A stretch of 64,000 nucleotides of DNA, taken from contig NZ_BQIP01000001.1 in NCBI RefSeq assembly GCF_021602585.1, positions 496,001 to 560,000 of the forward strand, read 5' to 3'. Of the stretch, positions 42,921 through 51,239 are shown one piece after another; position 1 is the stretch's first letter; each line of letters starts with the position of its first letter. The translations under genes were made by a program, and so were the position numbers. The notes below the pieces were generated by a model that searched no databases, had not been told where the DNA came from, and saw nothing but the letters and a program-made list of their open reading frames with translations. Source of the DNA: Pseudomonas faucium (GTDB taxonomy: Bacteria > Pseudomonadota > Gammaproteobacteria > Pseudomonadales > Pseudomonadaceae).

Positions 42921-44752
42921 TGCTCGACGATCTGCTGCCCTACTACGAAAAGGAACTCTCGCACCTGCGCTACCTCGGGCAGGAATTTGCGCGCGAGTAC
43001 CCGAAAATCGCCTCGCGCCTGCTGATCGAAGGGGACAACTGCGAAGACCCGCACACCGAGCGCCTGATCGAAGCGTTTTCGTTCCTTTCGGCACGGATTC
43101 ATAAAAAGCTCGATGACGAGTTTCCGGAAATCGTCGAAGCCTTCCTCGAAGTTCTCTACCCGCATTACCTGCGCCCTACCCCGGCGTTGTCGATCGCCGA
43201 GTTCTGCGCCGGCAACCGGGCGGCGTTGACCGGCTGCCATACCATCGAGCGCCACAGCGAAATCGCTTCGCGCGTTGTCGACGGTGTCGCCTGCCGGTTC
43301 CGCACCTGCTACCCGGTACAACTGTGGCCCATCGCGGTCCAGGATGCCGCGTTCGTCGAACTCGAACGCTCGGTGTTCAACGGCCACAGCGCCGACCTGG
43401 TCGCCCACCTGAAAATCGCCCTGGCGGCGACCACTGACCAGCACTTCGGCCAGCTGGACATCCACTCGCTGCGGTTCTTCCTCGACGGCGAAAGCACGTT
43501 GATGCTGCAACTGTACGAACTGTTGTTCAACAACCTGGCCAAGGCCACCCTGAGCTTCACCGAGAATGGCCAGCGCCGCGAGATCGGCCTGCCCGCCGAT
43601 GCCCTGCAGGCCGTGGGTTTCGAAGCCGCCGATGGCCTGGTCGACTACTCGTCGCGCTCGTTCGCCGGCTACCGCCTGCTGCATGACTACTTCACCTTCC
43701 CCGACAAGTTCATGTTCTTCGACATCGGCGGGCTCAAGCGCAGCCTGGCCGGGCGTGACCTGCGCACGCTGGAGATCAACTTCTACTTCGCCCACTTCGA
43801 GCTGGGCGAGCGCCTGGTACGCCTGGCGCAGAACATCGGCCGCAACAACTTCAAGCTCGGCTGCACGCCGATCATCAACCTGTTCAAGCATCAGGCCGAG
43901 CCGATCAAGCTGACCCACGCGCTGCCCGAATATCCGGTGACCCCGGACGTGCGCCTGCAAGGCAACGCCGAAGTGGTGTCGATCGACCGCGTGCTGCGGG
44001 TGCGCAAGCTGGCTGGCAAAGACACGGTCAGCGCCTGCAACCCATTCTTCGAACCGCGCGGTGAGCTGGGCCCGGATGCCTGCTACTGGATCGGCCGCCG
44101 GCAACCGTCACGGCGCGGCAGCCAGGGCGGCACCGACATGCTGATCCGCGTGGTCGACCGCGAGCTGGACCTGATCGACACCAGCAACGACACCCTGAGC
44201 ATCGCCCTGACCTGCAGCAACCGCGACTTGCCGCAACTGCTCAGCTACGGCGGCAACCAGAGCGACTTCAGCCTCGACCAGGACGGCGTGGTCGACAGCA
44301 TCCGCATGCTGCGCAAACCCACCGCCACGGCCCGCGTGCCCCTGGGCGAAGGCCTGATCTGGCGGCTGGTCTCGCACCTGTCGCTGAACCACCTGTCGCT
44401 GGTGGCCAATGGCAAGGAGGTGCTGCAGGAAATGCTCAGCCTCTACGACTACCGGCGCACATCGGCCGTGCGCAAGCAGATCAGCGGCATCCTGTCGATC
44501 AAGAGCGAACCGGTGGTGGCGCGCATCGGCCACCCGCGGCCGAATTTCGTGCGCGGCGTGGGCATCACCCTGGAACTGGACGAAAGCCAGTACATCGGCA
44601 GCGGCGTGTTCCTGTTCGGCAAGATCCTCGATCACTTCTTCAGCCAGTACTGCACCGTCAACAGCTTCACCCAACTCACCCTGCGTACCCGTCAGCGGGA
44701 AAAGAGAATCGTACAATGGCCAGCCAGAACCGGCGATCAACCCCTGGTCTGA
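42920..44752 (+). CDS. tssF: T6SS baseplate protein TssF
   Basis: A 610-residue TssF/ImpG/VasA protein. It opens with L-D-D-L-L-P-Y-Y-E-K-E-L-S-H-L-R and has the F-A-R-E-Y-P-K-I-A-S-R-L segment typical of the family. With TssG and TssE it builds the baseplate wedge, docked on the TssJLM membrane complex via TssK. Length is normal. It overlaps tssG by 37 bases and tssE by one, which suggests tight translational coupling. Confidence 0.96.
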   Translation: MLDDLLPYYEKELSHLRYLGQEFAREYPKIASRLLIEGDNCEDPHTERLIEAFSFLSARIHKKLDDEFPEIVEAFLEVLYPHYLRPTPALSIAEFCAGNRAALTGCHTIERHSEIASRVVDGVACRFRTCYPVQLWPIAVQDAAFVELERSVFNGHSADLVAHLKIALAATTDQHFGQLDIHSLRFFLDGESTLMLQLYELLFNNLAKATLSFTENGQRREIGLPADALQAVGFEAADGLVDYSSRSFAGYRLLHDYFTFPDKFMFFDIGGLKRSLAGRDLRTLEINFYFAHFELGERLVRLAQNIGRNNFKLGCTPIINLFKHQAEPIKLTHALPEYPVTPDVRLQGNAEVVSIDRVLRVRKLAGKDTVSACNPFFEPRGELGPDACYWIGRRQPSRRGSQGGTDMLIRVVDRELDLIDTSNDTLSIALTCSNRDLPQLLSYGGNQSDFSLDQDGVVDSIRMLRKPTATARVPLGEGLIWRLVSHLSLNHLSLVANGKEVLQEMLSLYDYRRTSAVRKQISGILSIKSEPVVARIGHPRPNFVRGVGITLELDESQYIGSGVFLFGKILDHFFSQYCTVNSFTQLTLRTRQREKRIVQWPARTGDQPLV

Positions 44753-45786
44753 TCGACCAGGCACGCGCGGAGCCCTACCGGTTCGAATTCTTCCAACTGG
44801 TACGGCTGCTGCGCCTGCACTACAGCCGTGCCGGGCGTATCGACCCGGAAACCCGGCCGCATGAAGACCCGCTGCGTTTTCGCTCGCAACTGTCGCTGAA
44901 CTTCCCGGTCAGCGAAGTCAGCGAACTGAAGTTCGAGCGCGCCGAGCGCAGCAACATCAACGGCCAGCCGCTGTCCGAGGTGCAGGTGACCTTCATGGGC
45001 CTGGTGGGCCCGTCGGGCGTGCTGCCGCGGCCCTACACCGAGCTGCTGATGAACCGTCACATCCAGTACCGCGACGATGCCGCGCACGCGTTCCTGGACC
45101 TGTTCTCCCACCGCATGGTCGCGCTGTTCTACCAGGCCTGGCAGAAGTACCGGTTCCACATCGAGCATGAGCGCAACGGCGCCTCGGACTTCGAACGCTA
45201 CCTGCTCAACCTGGTGGGCTTCGGCGAGCAAGGCCAGAAGCGCAAGTTCGGCGAAGCCGGCGCGGGGTTGCGCCACGAGCTGTACAGCCATTTCGCCGGG
45301 TTGTTCACCCAGCGCCCGCGCAACCCGCAGAACCTGCAGGCGATGCTGTGCTTCTACTTCGGCCTGACGTTCACCGTAACTCAGTTCGCCGGGCGCTGGC
45401 TGCAACTGGCGCCCGAGCAGTGCACGCGCCTGGGCCGGCAGAACGCCCAGCTGGGCCAGAGCAGCGTCGCCGGCAACCGCGTCTGGGACTACCAGTCGTG
45501 CGTGCGTATCGAGATCGGCCCGCTGGAGCTGGCCGATTACCAGCGCTTGCTGCCGGGCACCGATACCTACCGCAAGCTGGTCGAGCTGGTGCGCTTCTAC
45601 CTCGGCCCGAGCCTTGATTTCGAACTGGCACCGCAACTCAAGCCCGAAGCCGTACCGGTTGCCCGCCTGGGCCGCCAAGGCGGCGTGGCGCTGGGCTGGA
45701 TGGGCTGGCTGAAGCGGCCCGGCAGCCAGGCCAAGCCTGTGCGCTGCGGCATTTTTAGTATTCCTTTTGATGGGGTCTCGCTGTGA
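44716..45786 (+). CDS. tssG: T6SS baseplate protein TssG
   Basis: A 356-residue TssG/ImpH/VasB protein. Typical marks are the Y-R-F-E-F-F-Q-L-V-R-L-L near residue 18, D-P-L-R-F-R-S-Q-L-S-L-N-F-P, and the F-M-G-L-V-G-P-S-G-V-L-P motif near residue 92. It joins TssF in the baseplate wedge. It starts inside tssF (37-base overlap), and its stop overlaps the GTG start of clpV (GTGA). Confidence 0.96.
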   Translation: MASQNRRSTPGLIDQARAEPYRFEFFQLVRLLRLHYSRAGRIDPETRPHEDPLRFRSQLSLNFPVSEVSELKFERAERSNINGQPLSEVQVTFMGLVGPSGVLPRPYTELLMNRHIQYRDDAAHAFLDLFSHRMVALFYQAWQKYRFHIEHERNGASDFERYLLNLVGFGEQGQKRKFGEAGAGLRHELYSHFAGLFTQRPRNPQNLQAMLCFYFGLTFTVTQFAGRWLQLAPEQCTRLGRQNAQLGQSSVAGNRVWDYQSCVRIEIGPLELADYQRLLPGTDTYRKLVELVRFYLGPSLDFELAPQLKPEAVPVARLGRQGGVALGWMGWLKRPGSQAKPVRCGIFSIPFDGVSL

Positions 45787-48383
45787 ATCTCAAGTCCTTG
45801 TTTGCCAAGCTCAACGACACCTGCCGCAGCGCCACCGAGAGCGCCGCCGCGCTGTGCCTTGCCGAGCGTCACTACGAAGTGGACATCGAGCACGTGCTGT
45901 TGCAACTGCTCGAAGGCGACGACAACGACCTGCGCCCGCTGCTGCGTCATTACGATGTGGTGGTCGAGCGCCTGCAATCGCAGCTGGCCCAGGCACTGGA
46001 AGGGTTCAAGACTGGCAACACCCGCACCCCCGCCCTGTCGCCGCACATCACCCAGCTGATCGAACGCGCCTGGGTGCTGGCCTCGATCGAATACGCCAGC
46101 CAACAGATCCGCAGCGGCTACCTGCTGCTGGCCCTGCTCAATGACCCCGACCTGCACCGGCTGGTGCTGGCCAGCGCGGCCGAACTGGAAAAGGTCAACG
46201 TCGACGACCTGCGCGCCAACCTGGCCGAGCTGATCAGCGCCAGTGGTGAAGCCCAGCAGGCCACGCCGCTGGCCGCCGCCGGCAGCGCAGCGCCCGCCCG
46301 GGCCGCGGGGTCGGGCAAGACCCCGGCGCTGGACCAGTACACCGTCGACCTGACCCGCAGTGCCCGCGAAGGCCGGATCGACCCGGTGCTGGGCCGCGAA
46401 GCCGAAGTTCGGCAGATGGTCGATATCCTCACCCGCCGCCGGCAGAACAACCCGATCCTCACCGGCGAAGCCGGCGTCGGCAAAACTGCCGTGGTCGAGG
46501 GCCTGGCCCTGCGTATCGCCCAGGGCGATGTGCCGGCGCCACTCAAGGGCGTCGCCATCCACACCCTGGACCTGGGCCTGCTGCAGGCCGGTGCCGGGAT
46601 CAAGGGTGAGTTCGAGAACCGCCTGAAATCGGTGATCGAGGAGACCAAGCGCAGCGTCCACCCGATCATCCTGTTCATCGACGAAGCCCACACGCTGATC
46701 GGCTCCGGTGGCCAGGCCGGACAGAACGATGCGGCCAACCTGCTCAAGCCAGCTTTGGCGCGCGGCGAATTGCGCACCATCGCCGCCACCACCTGGGCCG
46801 AATACAAGAAGTACTTCGAAAAAGACGCCGCCCTCGCCCGCCGCTTCCAGGTGGTCAAGGTTGAGGAGCCAGACGAACAGCAGGCTATCTATATGCTGCG
46901 CGGGCTGCTCGACAAGATGCAGGCGCACCACCGCGTGGCGGTGATGGACGATGCCCTGGTGCAGGCGGTGCGCCTGTCCAGCCGCTACATCACCGGCCGG
47001 CAGCTGCCGGACAAGGCTGTCAGCGTGCTCGACACCGCCTGCGCCAGGGTTGCCCTGGGCCAGAGCGCGCAACCGGGGCGTCTTGAAGACTGCCTGCGCC
47101 TGGTCGGCCACCTCCAGGCGGAAATCACCCTGCTGCAGCAGGAGCAACGCCAAGGCAGCGACCACCAGCGCCGGCTCGAGCAACTGCACGAACAACTCGC
47201 TCAGGCCAGCGAGCGCCAGCAGCGGCTGAACCTGCAGTGGCAGCGCGAGCTGGAACTGGTGCGCCAGATCCACGCCCTGGGCGAGGCCAGTGACACCGAC
47301 AACCGCACCGAACTGGCCGCACTGCGCAACCAGTTGGCCGATGTCCAGGGCGAGGAGCCGCTGGTCCACGCCCTGGTCGATGGCGCCACCATCGGTGAAG
47401 TGATCGCCGGTTGGACCGGCATCCCGCTGGGCAAGATGCTGCGCGACGAAATCGACACCGTGCAGCGCCTGCCCGCGCTGATGGCCGAGCGCGTGCTCGG
47501 CCAGGACCACGCCCTGCACGAGATCGGCAAGCGCATCAAGATTTCCCGGGCGCGCATGGAAGACCCGAACAAGCCGATCGGCGTGTTCCTGCTGCTCGGC
47601 CCCAGCGGCGTGGGCAAGACCGAGACCGCCCTGGCCCTGGCCGACACCCTCTACGGCGGCGAGCGCAACGTGATCACCATCAACATGTCCGAGTACCAGG
47701 AGGCCCACACCGTCTCCAGCCTCAAGGGTTCGCCACCCGGCTACGTCGGCTACGGCGAAGGCGGCGTGCTGACCGAAGCGGTGCGCCGCAAGCCTTACAG
47801 CGTGGTGCTGCTCGACGAGGTGGAAAAGGCCCACCCCGACGTGCTCGAACTGTTCTTCCAGGTGTTCGACAAGGGCGTGCTGGACGACGGCGAAGGGCGC
47901 GAGATCAACTTCCGCAACACGGTGATCATCCTTACCTCCAACGTCGGCACCGAGCACATCATGCGCACCTGCCTGGGGGCCGTACAGGCCCCAGCCCCGG
48001 CGCAACTGGTCGAGGACCTGCGCGAGCAGCTCAATGCCGTGTTCAAGCCGGCATTCCTCGGCCGCCTGAGCATCGTCCCCTACTACCCGGTGCAGGACGC
48101 CATTCTCGAACGCATCGTCGGCCTGAAGCTTGCGCGTATCCGCCAACGCTTCGAGCACAACCACCAGGCCCAGCTGCACTTTGGCCCGGCGCTGGTGCCG
48201 GCGATTGCCGCGCGCTGCACCGAAGTCGACAGCGGTGCACGCAACATCGACAACATCCTCTCGGGCAGCCTCATGCCGGAGCTGGCCGAGCATGTACTGG
48301 CGCGCATGGCCGAGGACCAGCCGATCAACAGCCTGCGCATCGACCTGGATGAGGCCGGTGGTTTCACCTACAGCCTGGCGTAA
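45783..48383 (+). CDS. clpV: T6SS sheath-recycling AAA+ ATPase ClpV (TssH)
   Basis: An 866-residue ClpB-like ATPase. The N-domain covers about residues 1-160. The first AAA module has Walker A G-E-A-G-V-G-K-T at about 227; a coiled-coil insert lies near 440-525 (Q/E/L-rich); the second AAA module has G-P-S-G-V-G-K-T at about 605. It unfolds contracted TssBC sheaths so they can be reused. Translation starts with GTG at 45783, overlapping the tssG stop, so the start is position-fixed. The N-domain opening (N-L-K-S-L-F-A-K-L-N) is ClpV-like rather than ClpB-like. Confidence 0.97.
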   Translation: MNLKSLFAKLNDTCRSATESAAALCLAERHYEVDIEHVLLQLLEGDDNDLRPLLRHYDVVVERLQSQLAQALEGFKTGNTRTPALSPHITQLIERAWVLASIEYASQQIRSGYLLLALLNDPDLHRLVLASAAELEKVNVDDLRANLAELISASGEAQQATPLAAAGSAAPARAAGSGKTPALDQYTVDLTRSAREGRIDPVLGREAEVRQMVDILTRRRQNNPILTGEAGVGKTAVVEGLALRIAQGDVPAPLKGVAIHTLDLGLLQAGAGIKGEFENRLKSVIEETKRSVHPIILFIDEAHTLIGSGGQAGQNDAANLLKPALARGELRTIAATTWAEYKKYFEKDAALARRFQVVKVEEPDEQQAIYMLRGLLDKMQAHHRVAVMDDALVQAVRLSSRYITGRQLPDKAVSVLDTACARVALGQSAQPGRLEDCLRLVGHLQAEITLLQQEQRQGSDHQRRLEQLHEQLAQASERQQRLNLQWQRELELVRQIHALGEASDTDNRTELAALRNQLADVQGEEPLVHALVDGATIGEVIAGWTGIPLGKMLRDEIDTVQRLPALMAERVLGQDHALHEIGKRIKISRARMEDPNKPIGVFLLLGPSGVGKTETALALADTLYGGERNVITINMSEYQEAHTVSSLKGSPPGYVGYGEGGVLTEAVRRKPYSVVLLDEVEKAHPDVLELFFQVFDKGVLDDGEGREINFRNTVIILTSNVGTEHIMRTCLGAVQAPAPAQLVEDLREQLNAVFKPAFLGRLSIVPYYPVQDAILERIVGLKLARIRQRFEHNHQAQLHFGPALVPAIAARCTEVDSGARNIDNILSGSLMPELAEHVLARMAEDQPINSLRIDLDEAGGFTYSLA

Positions 48384-48455
48384 GGGATACACACGTTGAC
48401 GCAGGGACCATCGGCAGCACGGGTGCTGCCAGAGCGAATCATCAGGAGCAGGGCA

Positions 48456-49172
48456 ATGGGCAGGTTACTGGGTGTATTGATCGTGGCATCGGCGCTGAGC
48501 GCCTGCGGCATCACCGACCGGGTCGGCAAGCGAGTCGACGACACGTGGGCTGGCGACATGCTGTTCAGCAGCGACGAGCAGGTGATCCTCACCATCGACG
48601 GTGGCAACCAGCTGAACCCGGACGCTGCCGGCACGCCGCTGTCGGTGGTCACCCGGATCTACCAGCTCACCAGCCTGGAGCGCTTCGTCAGCAGCGATGC
48701 CGACACCTTGCAGCAGCACCCGGAGCAGGCGCTGGGCAATACCCTGCTCGACAGCCGTGAGCGGGTGGTGCTGCCCGGCATCGGCGACATCCAGCGCTGG
48801 CCCTTGAACAAACAGGCACGCTACGTGGCCGTGGCCGCCTTCTTCCGCGACGAAAGCGGTGGCCGCTGGAAGATGGCCTTCAACGCCGACGCCTTCCGCA
48901 AGGACGGCATCTTCTTCTCCTCCAGTGGCGGCCGCATCCTGCTCGACCACAACGCCATCACCGCCGAGCGCGGCCAGGACGTGCTGGAGCTGCCCAACCA
49001 GCAGGCCGTGGCCACTTTGCAGCCGGCGCAACCGCAGCCCACCGTGGCCCAGCAGCTGCAGGCCAAGGCGCTGGACTCCGCGCAGCAGGCGGCCGAACAG
49101 GCCGCCGACCAATCCATGAAGAAATCGATGAACAACCTGTTCGACTCAGCACTGGAAGGTATCCATGAGTAA
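48456..49172 (+). CDS. tssJ: T6SS outer-membrane lipoprotein TssJ
   Basis: A 238-residue lipoprotein with a signal peptide and lipobox L-S-A-C (cysteine at residue 16). The transthyretin-like TssJ core follows (L-T-I-D-G-G-N-Q-L-N-P-D, P-L-S-V-V-T-R-I-Y-Q-L), with the L1-loop-type region before D-A-D-T-L. The C-terminus is extended by an alanine/glutamine-rich tail of about 50 residues beyond the core, longer than in minimal TssJ proteins. It anchors TssM to the outer membrane. ATG 48456 is chosen for the AGGAGCAGGG upstream; an open frame begins at TTG 48396. It overlaps tssK by 8 bases. Confidence 0.93.
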   Translation: MGRLLGVLIVASALSACGITDRVGKRVDDTWAGDMLFSSDEQVILTIDGGNQLNPDAAGTPLSVVTRIYQLTSLERFVSSDADTLQQHPEQALGNTLLDSRERVVLPGIGDIQRWPLNKQARYVAVAAFFRDESGGRWKMAFNADAFRKDGIFFSSSGGRILLDHNAITAERGQDVLELPNQQAVATLQPAQPQPTVAQQLQAKALDSAQQAAEQAADQSMKKSMNNLFDSALEGIHE

Positions 49173-50508
49173 GAAAAGCCGTGTGATGTGGTCGGAGGGC
49201 ATGTTCCTCCTGCCCCAGCACTTCCAGTACCAGGACGAGTTCCACCAGCACCAGCTGGCCCAGGCAAGCCTGCGCAGCTCGCCGTTCCACTGGGGCGTGC
49301 AAGCCCTGGAAGTCGACGAGCAGGCCCTGAGCGGCGGCATCCTGCAGCTCAAGCGCCTGCACCTGGTGTTCCCTGACGGCTCGGTGTTCGATGCCCCGCA
49401 GCACGACCCGCTGCCCGCCGCCCGCGACCTCAAGGACGTGATGCAGGGCTCGGGCCTGAAGGTGTATGCCGCCCTCAAGCTGGCAGAACCCTACAGCGCC
49501 AACTACCTCGAGGAAGGTGCCGAACGCCAGGGCGCACGCCGCTACCGCAAGGCCTTCGATACCCTGCCCGACCTCAACGAAGGCGACCTGGAGAACGAGA
49601 TCACCAGCCTGCGCCTGAACGTGGTGCTGCTGGTCGATGGCGATGCCCTGGACGGCTACAGCTATTGCCCGCTGCTGCACCTGCAGCGCAACAACCTCAA
49701 CGCCTTCAGCGTCGACAGCCAGTTCGTCCACCCCGCCTTGCACCTGGGCGCCCACGACACCTTGCTGACCATCGCCCAGCGCCTGCTGGCGCTGCTGCAG
49801 AGCAAGAGCGAAACGTTGTCCGGGCGGCGCCGCGAGCGCGCCGACCAGATCGCCGAGTTCGGCTCCAGCGACGTCAGCCTGTTCTGGCTGCTGTACACCG
49901 TCAACCGCGCCTACCCGGGCCTTGCCCACTTGCTGCAGCACCCGCGGCTGCACCCGGAGCAGTTGTACCGCTTCCTCGCCGAGCTGGCCGGTAGCCTGCT
50001 GACCTTCTCGCTCAACGCCCGCCTGGATGACATTGCGCCCTACGACCACCACGATCCGGCCGCCTCGATGCTCAAGCTCGACCGGCTGGTGCGCGAGCTG
50101 CTCAACAGCGTGGTGCCCAACCAGTACATCCCGATTGCGCTGGACCAGACGCGCCCGTCGTACTACGTCGGCCGCCTCAACGACCCGCGCCTGGCCGATG
50201 CCGACTTCTACATCTCGGTGCACGCCGACATGCCCGGCGCCCAGGTGCTGGAACTGGTACCGCGGGCGTTCAAGGTCGGCTCGCCGGAAGACATCGAAGT
50301 GGTGGTCAACACCGCCATGCCCGGCGCCACGCTCAACCACTGCGTGCGCACGCCCAATGCCATCCCGGTGCGCCTGGACAACCAGTACTTCGCGATCGAA
50401 CCGCATGGCCGCGTGTATGAACGCATGATGGGCGCCAACGCCATCGCCTTCTACGTGCCCAGTGCCTTCAAGAACCTCAAGCTCGAACTGATGGCGGTGC
50501 TCAAATGA
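49165..50508 (+). CDS. tssK: T6SS baseplate adaptor TssK
   Basis: A 447-residue TssK/ImpJ/VasE protein with the family opening V-M-W-S-E-G-M-F-L-L-P-Q-H-F-Q. It is a trimeric receptor-binding-protein-like adaptor that links the TssEFG wedge to the TssL/TssM cytoplasmic domains. Length is normal. It begins inside tssJ, and its stop overlaps the tssL start (ATGA). Confidence 0.97.
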   Translation: MSKKSRVMWSEGMFLLPQHFQYQDEFHQHQLAQASLRSSPFHWGVQALEVDEQALSGGILQLKRLHLVFPDGSVFDAPQHDPLPAARDLKDVMQGSGLKVYAALKLAEPYSANYLEEGAERQGARRYRKAFDTLPDLNEGDLENEITSLRLNVVLLVDGDALDGYSYCPLLHLQRNNLNAFSVDSQFVHPALHLGAHDTLLTIAQRLLALLQSKSETLSGRRRERADQIAEFGSSDVSLFWLLYTVNRAYPGLAHLLQHPRLHPEQLYRFLAELAGSLLTFSLNARLDDIAPYDHHDPAASMLKLDRLVRELLNSVVPNQYIPIALDQTRPSYYVGRLNDPRLADADFYISVHADMPGAQVLELVPRAFKVGSPEDIEVVVNTAMPGATLNHCVRTPNAIPVRLDNQYFAIEPHGRVYERMMGANAIAFYVPSAFKNLKLELMAVLK

Positions 50509-51218
50509 CTGTTGCCGTGATGCCAGGCGGCGTGACCGCCGTCGAACAACCCTCGACCCTCAAGGACCTGGTCAAGGACTTCCTGACCATGGCGCTGATG
50601 ATTCGCCGGGGCAACAAGGTAGTCGACGTCAAGCGCCTGCGCGCCAGTGTCGATGAGTTCTTCCCGGCGCTGGAGCGCGATGCGCGGCGTGCCAACTACA
50701 GCGTCGAGCAGGTCAAGGACGCCCAGTACGCGCTGTGCGCGTTTCTCGACGAGAGCGTGCTCAATGCCGGGCCCAGCGAGATCCGCAACCAGATCGAGAT
50801 CAACCCGCTGCAGTTCCAGTACTTCGGCGTGCACCTGGCCGGCCAGGGCTTCTTCGACAAGCTCGACAGCCTGCGCAGCGACGTCAAGCGCAACCTCGAT
50901 GTGCTCGAGGTGTACCACCTGTGCCTGGCCCTGGGCTTCGAGGGCAAGTACAGCCTGGAGCAGAAAGACCAGCTGCGCTACATCGCCAACACCCTGGGCC
51001 AGGACATCGCCCGCCACCGTGCGCCACGCAAGGCACTCGCCGCGCAGTGGGCGCTGCCCGACCAGGTCTCGCAGATGCTGCGCTACGAAGTGCCGCTGTG
51101 GCTTTACCTGGTGCTGGTGGCACTTGTCTGCGGCGCCGTGTACCTGACCCTGGACTGGTTGCTGGGCAAGGAAGTCGCGGCATTGGCAGAACAGGTCCGA
51201 CAACTGTTCGGCGTTTAA
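50505..51218 (+). CDS. tssL: T6SS inner-membrane protein TssL, short form (DotU-like)
   Basis: A 237-residue DotU/IcmH-type TssL. The cytoplasmic helical domain is followed by a single C-terminal membrane helix (about residues 194-216), and only about 20 residues follow. The peptidoglycan-binding OmpA domain found on extended TssL proteins is missing. Typical motifs are the C-A-F-L-D-E-S-V-L box (about 80) and F-x-Q-Y-F-G-V-H-L-A-G-Q-G-F-F-type region (about 105). It forms the membrane complex with TssM and TssJ. Its start overlaps the tssK stop. Confidence 0.95.
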   Translation: MTVAVMPGGVTAVEQPSTLKDLVKDFLTMALMIRRGNKVVDVKRLRASVDEFFPALERDARRANYSVEQVKDAQYALCAFLDESVLNAGPSEIRNQIEINPLQFQYFGVHLAGQGFFDKLDSLRSDVKRNLDVLEVYHLCLALGFEGKYSLEQKDQLRYIANTLGQDIARHRAPRKALAAQWALPDQVSQMLRYEVPLWLYLVLVALVCGAVYLTLDWLLGKEVAALAEQVRQLFGV

Positions 51219-51239
51219 CTTGGGTACGGTCAGGAAGAC

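Noticed and set aside
45597-48392. A 931-codon minus-strand open frame opposite clpV
   Set aside because: Shadow of the high-GC clpV gene; its translation is repetitive in H, Q, V and G with no recognisable motif.
48396-48455. TTG start for tssJ at 48396
   Set aside because: It would put 20 polar residues ahead of the signal peptide; ATG 48456 has a strong AGGAGCAGGG and gives a normal lipoprotein signal.
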